From Pontederia crassipes (taxonomy: Eukaryota > Streptophyta > Magnoliopsida > Commelinales > Pontederiaceae), in contig CM060198.1 in NCBI GenBank assembly GCA_030549335.1, positions 62,909,378-62,973,377 on the forward strand: a stretch of 64,000 nucleotides of DNA, in the 5' to 3' direction. This document shows positions 57,033 through 64,000 of this stretch, one piece after another (positions within the stretch are counted from its first letter, which is position 1; each line of letters starts with the position of its first letter). The position numbers and the translations under genes are program-made. The notes beneath the pieces are model-generated. The model was given only the letters and a program-made list of their open reading frames with translations. It made no database searches and had not been told where the DNA came from.

Positions 57033-60000
57033 ATGGCGACGTTGCTGGGCTTCTCCCTCTCTTCCTCTTCCCTCTCACTCCCCCTCCTCTCCTCCTTCGT
57101 GGGCGCCGTCGTCGTCCTCGTCTTCTTCGCCGACTACATCCGCCGCAAGCGCGCCGAGATCGCCACCATCGCCCATCCCGCGCCTGAAGTCGCCAAGCCT
57201 TCCGCCGCGGCCAACTCGAAGCCCTCCGCCGCCAGAAAATCCCACCACCACCACCACTCGAGATCCCACCACCACGCCACGGCCGACAAGGTTCTCGTTT
57301 ATGATTGTCGAGAAATTAGCTTCTGTTAGCTTGGTATTTGGGACTTTTTATGGTTTTGGATTCTGAAAACAAGCAAACTAAACAGGATCAGAACAAGCGG
57401 CACCATCATCTCGATGTAAACACCTTGAAGGGCCACGGCGACGAGGTCACGGCCTTCGCCTTCTCATCCGACGGCAAAAGTCTGGCTACTGGTGAGTGCG
57501 CCACACTATTTATGCTCATCTGCTTGTGCTATTTTGGTGAAAGATTAAAACACCGTAGAAAAAAAAAAGAATTATTGTTGTTGCTTCCTTTTGGGCTGAT
57601 CCGTTGTGTGCACATAAAATGATTGAAAAATAAATAAAATTGCAGTATGTGGGGATGGTGTCGTCCGGGTGTACAGGCTCGATGATGTCTCCAGCAAAAA
57701 CTTCAAGTAAGGGTTTGATTTTCTGTTGACATATTTATCATAACGCCGACAAGCAAGAGAGCTGAACCTTTGGCTAATTCAATGCAGGATTTTGAGGATA
57801 AATTTGCCTGCTGGGGCACACCCTACTGCTATTGCATTCTCTGAAGGTGATTCATCTGTGGTTGTGGCGGCTGAGAATCTCTTGGGTTCGTCTCTTTACA
57901 TGTTTGGGAATGTTGGTGCCAAGCCCTCTGGCAATGACAACAAGCAACAGGCGAAATTGCCTCCACCAGAGATGATGTGGGATCACCACAAAATCCATGA
58001 CAAAAGCTCCATACTGAATCTTTCTGCGTCATCCGCAACATATGGCACCGGTGATGGGAGCACAGTCATTATTTCCTGTTCAGAAGGTGTGGAAAAGTAC
58101 ATAGCAATTGCTTAACAATGTTAAAGGATTCAGTCACTTATAACAAACCTAGTTTTTTTAGGAGATATAGCAAACCTAGTTATTTAACTGCTTCATCACG
58201 TTCCATCTAAAACAGTCTAATTTTGTCCAGTCTTAATATGGATATAGATTTACCCCTCAAGAAAAGTACAGGGATAGACATCCTGTGTTACCATCAGGTG
58301 AGGTACACACTGAAATAAGAATTCAAGCAGGGCATAGTTCCTTGTGATATTATTGTTGGTAAATATTTACTATAGAGAAATAGAGTTGAACTTATTTCCT
58401 GGACCATGATATTCTATCAATATGCATGAAGAGTAAATTGGTTGCTTTCTTGCCTTTAATTCATCTGTCCATTTCATTGTCTATCAAGGCATTGATATAC
58501 AAAGTTAATTGACTCATCCTCCGTCCATGGTTTTCTATGGAAACTCCTTTTTTGGGGTTGACAATAGAAACATTCAATTTCTGTTTAATTTCATGCAAAT
58601 TTGTGATTTGAGAGTTGCTTTTCCTAGTTTCCTCAGATTCTAATTCGACACTGTTATATCCAACAGTATAATTATAAACTGTCAAACGAAATACTTGGTT
58701 TCCCCTCAAAAAAGAATTTAGTATGGTTGACTTTATAAAAATAATGTACTACAAACATACAAAGCCTCCTCTCAAAAATACAAACATACAAAGCCTAAAG
58801 ATAATGTAGATCACCAAATCAATGACTGGTCTAACAGCCTTTATTGATGAGATATAGGCTGTCGCACAAAAATGAGGTGCAGCCTTGTTATGCTTAAATA
58901 TTGTTGTGCCTCATTCAGACTCCAGTTTGAAAGACAGCAAAGTCCTCTCTCAAAAATGACAGCAAAGTGAGATACAACAACAACAACAAAGCCTTATCCC
59001 ACTAGGTGGGGTCGGCTACATGGATCATACGACGCCATTCCGCATTCGTTGATCCATGTTCATGAGATTCGACAGGGTTTTACGCTGGCTGTCGGGGCCT
59101 AACACAACCCTCCTCCTTTATCCGGGCTTGGGACCGGCTATAAAACATAGGCGAAGTTTTCATGTGCCACTTAAAATCAAGATATTTGCTTGGCTTATGC
59201 GGTGGGATAAATTTCTTATCAGGGTTTATAGGGCGAGATGGGTGCATGTGTACTGTATACCATGGCAGATGAGGATGTAGCACATCTATTTTTTGGGTGC
59301 CCTGTGGCTCAAGAGGTGTGGATACGGGTGGACACCAGAGGCACATCCCCTTTCAGTATTGGAGACTTTTTGGCAGTCGTTTAGAGTGCTTGGCGCTTGG
59401 AGCTAGAGATGGAGAGCACCATTAGCAGCATTCTTGGCTGATACTTGAACAATATGGCTTCGGTGTAACCGAGTCATTTTTTGTAGGGAGAGATGTCATG
59501 TAGAGAGCATTGTACACCATATATCGTTTCTTCTCCAGGAATGGGTTTTTGGTTAAGGGCTTTACAATTCTCATTTTCCCTTTTGTTTTGATGCTCTTCC
59601 CATAAGAGCCCACACTTGTACATGTGACATTTTATTAATACATACGTGGATGGCAACCGCAAATCCCAATTGTCATCCTTTCCCTTCTAAAAAAAACATA
59701 GCAAAAGAAAATAAACTGTCTTTATACTAAGAGAATAATACAGCAATGACACCATATGAGGAACAGCAATTCACACTTGTTTTGAGGAACAAAACTTCAT
59801 CCTTAGAAGATAGAACTTTAGCCCTCAAAAGAAAAAAAAAGAGACCGGAGATAGAACTTTTGCTCTCTTTATACTTTTTAGTTAGGACCTTATTGGCTTG
59901 TGTTAATGACACTTAATAATCAGGTCCATAGCTCTATCATGATAGTTTTAGTCACGGTCTTTCACTTTTCTCATTCTTTATATTTTGTCCTTGTGTTGAT

Positions 60001-62641
60001 GACACTTAGATTAGGGTCTCAGATATAGCTATAATTGAAGCATCTAAGATATGAAATATAAAATTTTTTAGTGTGGGAATCTGACTTATGTGATCCTTAT
60101 TTGAAATGTTAGCGCTGGGATATATTGTATGAATAAACAAAAGATGTTTATCATATGTAAAGATATCTCAGAAGGTATTAAAAGATTAATCTCTTTTTGC
60201 AAAACTGGAACATAATGTATACTTTTCCATGATAAAAATATGATTGTTATATTCCTACTGAAAATACAATGAAACATTAGAAAAGGCGCATTCTTATCGT
60301 GTTTCTCTTCCTGTTCTATCCTGTGAAATGCAAATCATTCTTGAGTCTTTTTTTCCATTTCAAACTTGTATTCAACAGTCATACGTCTAAAAGGCACACA
60401 AGAAAATCTTGTTTTAGGGCTGTTTCCTTGTCTTGTTACTGTAACCGTTTAGTTGTATGTCCTAAATTTTCCCCCTCAATAAAACACCCAATTTTTTTCT
60501 GAGGAAAACCCGTCATGCTTCATATCCGCATAGGGCATGACGGATGGATTGCTAAAGGTATAATCCTTGAAAGCAATGCAAAATAATAAGAGGAAGGCGG
60601 AAGCATTTTTTTTCTTTTGAGGAGAAATGCGGAAGCATTTTCCTTTTGCATTATTAAGGGTGAAACAATTAATGTTTAAAGTGGTCGTCTTGTTCAGATA
60701 TGCTTAAGAAAGGTTGAATATTTTTTGAGAGGATAAAGGATGGATGCCTTTTGCATTCATCCAATTTTATTTTAAAAAAGGTGAAAGGTTGAATATTAAA
60801 ATCCCTTTTGTTATTATATGCAGATGAAATTTGTTTTTAAAACTTATTTATAGATATTTGATACTCTAGAACTTGGTTGATTTAGTTTTTTGGTGATATA
60901 TGGTATCGTTTGGTAAGTGAAATCATAGTTCCTCTGAGTTTTTTTTGATGAATAGTTGAATTGACAGATTAATTTTGGGTGCATTTGGATGAGATTACAT
61001 GTAATGATTAGAAGGAAAAAGTGGTTTGATAGAATAGTTCTACTTTTTTTATTCCTTCTCATCTTTTTCTATTTGTTCTGGCAGAATTAACTGGAACGAA
61101 GGGGTTCATTCCTACCCATTCTTGTTGCGAAACAAATCTGAACATTTTAATCTGGTCCAACATCCAGGGTTGCCTTTTTTATCCATTTTGAAGTACTAAC
61201 AGACATGTTTGCTTGTTTTCTTTTAGTGATAGATTTCACATGTTTGTTTTTTTTGAATAATTTGTAGTAACACTCAATTGTTAATCGGGTGTTATAATTT
61301 TTGGTACCAGAACTTAATTAGGTAGATGATTTATGATAAATTTTGATATGGTTTTGAAGCAATAAGGTGTTCTCTTTCCAACCTTATCCTATACAAATTG
61401 AATTCCTACTTTTGAGAATGTGTATGCTTCAGCTTGCACAGAAGAAAAAAAATTGGGTGAAGGTTGCTCTTTTCTTTTGAGAACAAATTTGCCCATTTCT
61501 TGATCGATAATTTTATTTCAGAAATGAAAGCATCTTGTAAAGAGTGCCCTCAAGTACGAATGTATTCTTTTTCATAGATGAATAATAAACAGTTTCCTCA
61601 ATTTATCTTCAACTACAGAGACTGACATCAAAATTTGGCATGGGAAAAGTGGAAAAGAACTTGGAGCTGTTGACTCCAACCAGCTTAAAAACAATATGGC
61701 TGCAATATCCCCCAATGGGCGGTTTCTAGCTGCTGCAGCTTTCACTGCTGATGTGAAGGTTGGTTTTATTATCGCATTTATTGAACTTTATGTTTTAATT
61801 TTTTGTCAAAACTTCTTTTTACCCATAAAAGAATTGTCATCACAACTTGTTGCTAGTGCATTTTAGGTAACTTCAAATCATATGGTGACCTCTGTTTGTA
61901 TAAAAGAAGTATTTGGAGAATAAGCACCACATAGTTCTCGTCTCTCAAGAACTTGTATTCGTGGTTCATGTGAGTGGTCAATGCTGACTAAGTTGTTGAC
62001 AAAGCTACATAACTCTGCCAATGGCTGTACTCTTACCCAAGTAAAACATGATGGAGAGTTTGTTTTGCAGGATGGATGGTTTTTAATTATAATTCATTGC
62101 AACTTTTAGTTGAATATTTATTATGGATAATGGTTTTCACTATGCTAGTAAAACTTCCAATTTTTCTTAAAATTTAAGTTCTGTTTCCGGTTCAGGTTTT
62201 TTTTGCAAATTTTCCATTATGTTCCTTTTTTTCCATCTCGGTTTTGCGTACTAGAAGGCCCAAGGTTCAAGTACAACAAAAATGCCTTCATATCCAATTT
62301 GGATTATCACCAATGTCATGTATGCACTGTTATCTTTTTTCTTTCTTGTGATGGAACCGTTATCTTGTAGAACTATATTTCTTCAAGTATTGTTTTTTTA
62401 GGCTATATTTCTTTGACCCCTTAAAAAAAAGGGTTATATTTCTATGGCTTATTTGTGTTTTGGCATGCCATAGCGCTCAAAAAACTCTCTTAAAAAAGTA
62501 ACACAAAAATTTTGGTAGTTATCCATTAATCTGATTTTATTTACTTGGTCTAATTTTTTTTCATAGGTTTGGGAAATCATCTACTCCAAGGATGGTTCTG
62601 CGAAGGAAGTTTTGAAAGTAATGCAACTTAAGGGGCATAAG
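57033..62641 (+). CDS. TBL2: Transducin beta-like 2 type WD40 membrane protein (3' part outside the window)
   Basis: Six exons: 57033-57290, 57386-57491, 57646-57706, 57788-58086, 61619-61758 and 62567-62641. All have GT-AG borders, and phases join cleanly (KSLAT-V-CGDGVVRVYR; NFK-ILRINLP; SCSEE-TDIKIWHGKSG; TADVK-VWEIIYSKDG). The N-terminus has one hydrophobic segment (LPLLSSFVGAVVVLVFFADY) followed by RRKR, a signal-anchor with a cytosolic basic flank. A His/Ser-rich linker follows. The WD40 repeats start at LKGHGDEVTAFAFSSDGKSL and continue through NMAAISPNGRFLAAAA and LKGHK at the last visible exon. The animal homologue TBL2 is an ER-anchored WD40 protein linked to stress signalling and translation; the plant role is not established. 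At least one more exon must lie beyond 64000, since WD repeats are incomplete. Intron 4 is 3.5 kb and full of transposon remnants. Confidence 0.9.
58975..59043 (-). mobile_element. Truncated RTE LINE tail copy
   Basis: CAA repeats, the hairpin and the following about 35 bp (TACATGGATCATACGACGCC, ATTCCGC) match the reverse complement of the RTE 3' end, then similarity stops. L1-derived sequence starts directly after it. No clear target duplication. Confidence 0.88.
59044..59700 (+). mobile_element. L1-type LINE 3' remnant in the TBL2 intron
   Basis: Reads FHVPLKIKIFAWLMRWDKFL and RVYRARWVHV, the zf-RVT region also seen at 22540-22878, then a frame-broken HLFFGCPVAQEVW-like stretch. It ends in TGTCATCCTTTCCC and an A-rich tail, resembling the L1 end at 28090-28115. 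It is sense to the gene. Confidence 0.82.
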
Positions 62642-64000
62642 GTAAGTGCTGCAAATCATTAATCAATATCTCAGATACAATTACTTGTAATGATTTGTCT
62701 ATTCCAAATCAGCAACTAATCAAGGTGAAATTAAAGCATTTGAGCTTTCTATTAGATAGATTTTGTGTCATCCTCAGAAACTGATATATGTCCAATAAAG
62801 TCGGACATGGTGAATCTAGAGTTCATATAAGCATTTCTCTAATTTGCCATTTTCTTCTTTTCTTTAGTTCTTTTGGCACCAGTATGATATGATTCAAATT
62901 GACAAAATACTAATGAATAAAATCTAAGTACCTGATTATTCTCTTTCCCTTAATCATCCCGTCAACTTTTCCTTTACTTTCCTATCCCTCATACTTGTTG
63001 TAGGCAGTTAACAGGTGAGCTGCTGATGTGAAAGTAACATATCGAACAAAGAAATCTAGTCCCTCAACTTCTTCACGTATCCCTCATCTTTATTATAGCC
63101 AGTTAGCAGGCAACCTGTGGGTGTGAAAGTGACATCATTAATTCAGTCAACACATTAATGTTTCAGTAACAGGAGAGGGTGGAGTTTTGGAGTCACCCCT
63201 TAAATGCACTCTTCGAAAAGGAAAGACTGTTTGTCGAATTATAACGGAGAGGCTCGGATTGAACTTTTTGAAGGGTGGAGTTAACTGTTTTCAACTTTAT
63301 TTTATAATTAGATCATCTTCAACTTCAGCTCATTCTTGTGATCATCCATCTTATATATTATAGTAAGTTTCTCCAACTTTTTTGTCGACATGAATAGACT
63401 GTATAGTCATATATTTCACCAAAATAAAAAATGACAGGACAATAAAAGGAAATCAAAGAGGGGCATTTTGTGATGGATCCCTAACTTTTCTTGGCAGTAG
63501 AAAGGATTGCTACAAGGTTTGGGCAGCCATCCAATTACTATTAAATCAGTAAGAAAAAAATCAACATCACTATTCTTAGGATTCCGTTGTTTGATGTCAT
63601 ACTTCTTAATTGTGTTCAATGTTGTCAAACTCGTAAATCGGAGTCGACATGGAAAGGCTAGGTAAACACGTAAAACGTGAGATCGTAACACGGATCGGCC
63701 GATTCTACCAAAATCATATTTTATACCAGCTTAGAACCTAATTTACTTATAAACTAATAATCCAATATGATTCAGAAAATGTAATAATAATTAATTATTT
63801 AATAATCTATGATTTATTAAGTTATAATAATTAACAAATTAGCAATACATTCCGAGAAACAACAGAAAACCAAAAAAATAAAAACTGTACTGAGTCACAA
63901 ACCAAAAAAAATAGGAGAGAGGACGAGGAAACCTAAAGACTGTACTGAGTCACAAACCAAAAAAAAAAGAAAACGGGAAACCAAAAAAAATAAAAACTGT
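62642..64000. other. Intron 6 of the TBL2-like gene, reaching the window edge
   Basis: No further WD40 exon could be found before 64000. Two direct-repeat pairs are visible: about 62988-63047 with 63081-63137 (GTGAAAGTAACAT / GTGAAAGTGACAT), and a tandem unit at the edge listed separately. Confidence 0.65.
63870..64000. repeat. Short tandem repeat cut by the window edge
   Basis: AAACTGTACTGAGTCACAAA followed by CCAAAAAAA occurs at about 63890 and 63938, and a third unit starts at about 63979. The array continues past the window. Confidence 0.85.

Larger units (their letters stand above)
58087..61618. other. Large intron 4 of the TBL2-like gene
   Basis: A 3.5 kb intron containing an RTE tail copy and an L1 3' remnant in sequence. 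The rest is T-rich intronic sequence. A short inverted repeat GTCATGC...GCATGAC at about 60512-60540 could form a hairpin. Confidence 0.8.

Noticed and set aside
56944..57366. 140-codon Pro/Ser-rich frame overlapping TBL2 exon 1
   Set aside because: Shadow of the GC-rich first exon; the other frame carries the membrane anchor and joins correctly to the WD40 exons.

Overview
This 64 kb window is nuclear DNA of a flowering plant. It has spliced genes with GT-AG introns, plant-specific families (DUF641/IRKI, PLS-class PPR, nuclear intron maturase), and plant transposons (RTE and L1 LINEs, a Ty3/gypsy element primed by initiator tRNA-Met, a CACTA element). The very GC-rich 5' halves of two genes set in AT-rich spacers favour a monocot, probably not a grass; that is an inference.

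Four host genes can be supported. (1) An IRK-interacting/GIL1-type DUF641 protein at 3381-5088, two exons. (2) A single-exon mitochondrial-type PPR protein of 758 residues at 9489-11765. (3) A nuclear-encoded group II intron maturase, nMAT3-like, ending at 21899, with its start unresolved. (4) The first six exons of a transducin beta-like 2 (TBL2) type WD40 membrane protein, 57033-62641, running off the right edge. Two host pseudogenes are clear: a calmodulin-like gene (14402-14790) and a P-class PPR gene (26676-29055) split by an L1 insertion and other damage. The genes are not an operon. The live PPR protein and the maturase would both act in organelle RNA processing, which may be coincidence.

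Transposon layout. An RTE-clade LINE with an intact 1019-residue endonuclease/reverse transcriptase ORF lies at 23053-26186. Its 3' tail (hairpin CCCAC-CTA-GTGGG followed by TTG repeats) recurs as five truncated copies near 5.73, 14.06, 14.85, 26.96 and 58.98 kb. Two of these keep target-site duplications. L1-type 3' remnants lie at 22.3-22.9, 27.7-28.1 and 59.0-59.7 kb. A structurally complete minus-strand gypsy element occupies 30165-38226, with TSD ATCTT, about 2 kb LTRs, PBS and polypurine tract, but only integrase remnants inside. A CACTA element with TSD GCT occupies 41857-51229 and contains a nearly perfect 4.0 kb internal tandem duplication.

The most interesting structures are: the RTE tail, where the ORF stop codon sits in the recognition hairpin and several copies are cut at nearly the same point beside it; a clustered array of GGTCGACC palindromes in the leader of the gypsy LTR; the 4 kb duplication inside the CACTA element; and a degraded second copy of the maturase upstream region about 21-23 kb away. 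No tRNA, rRNA or CRISPR locus was seen.
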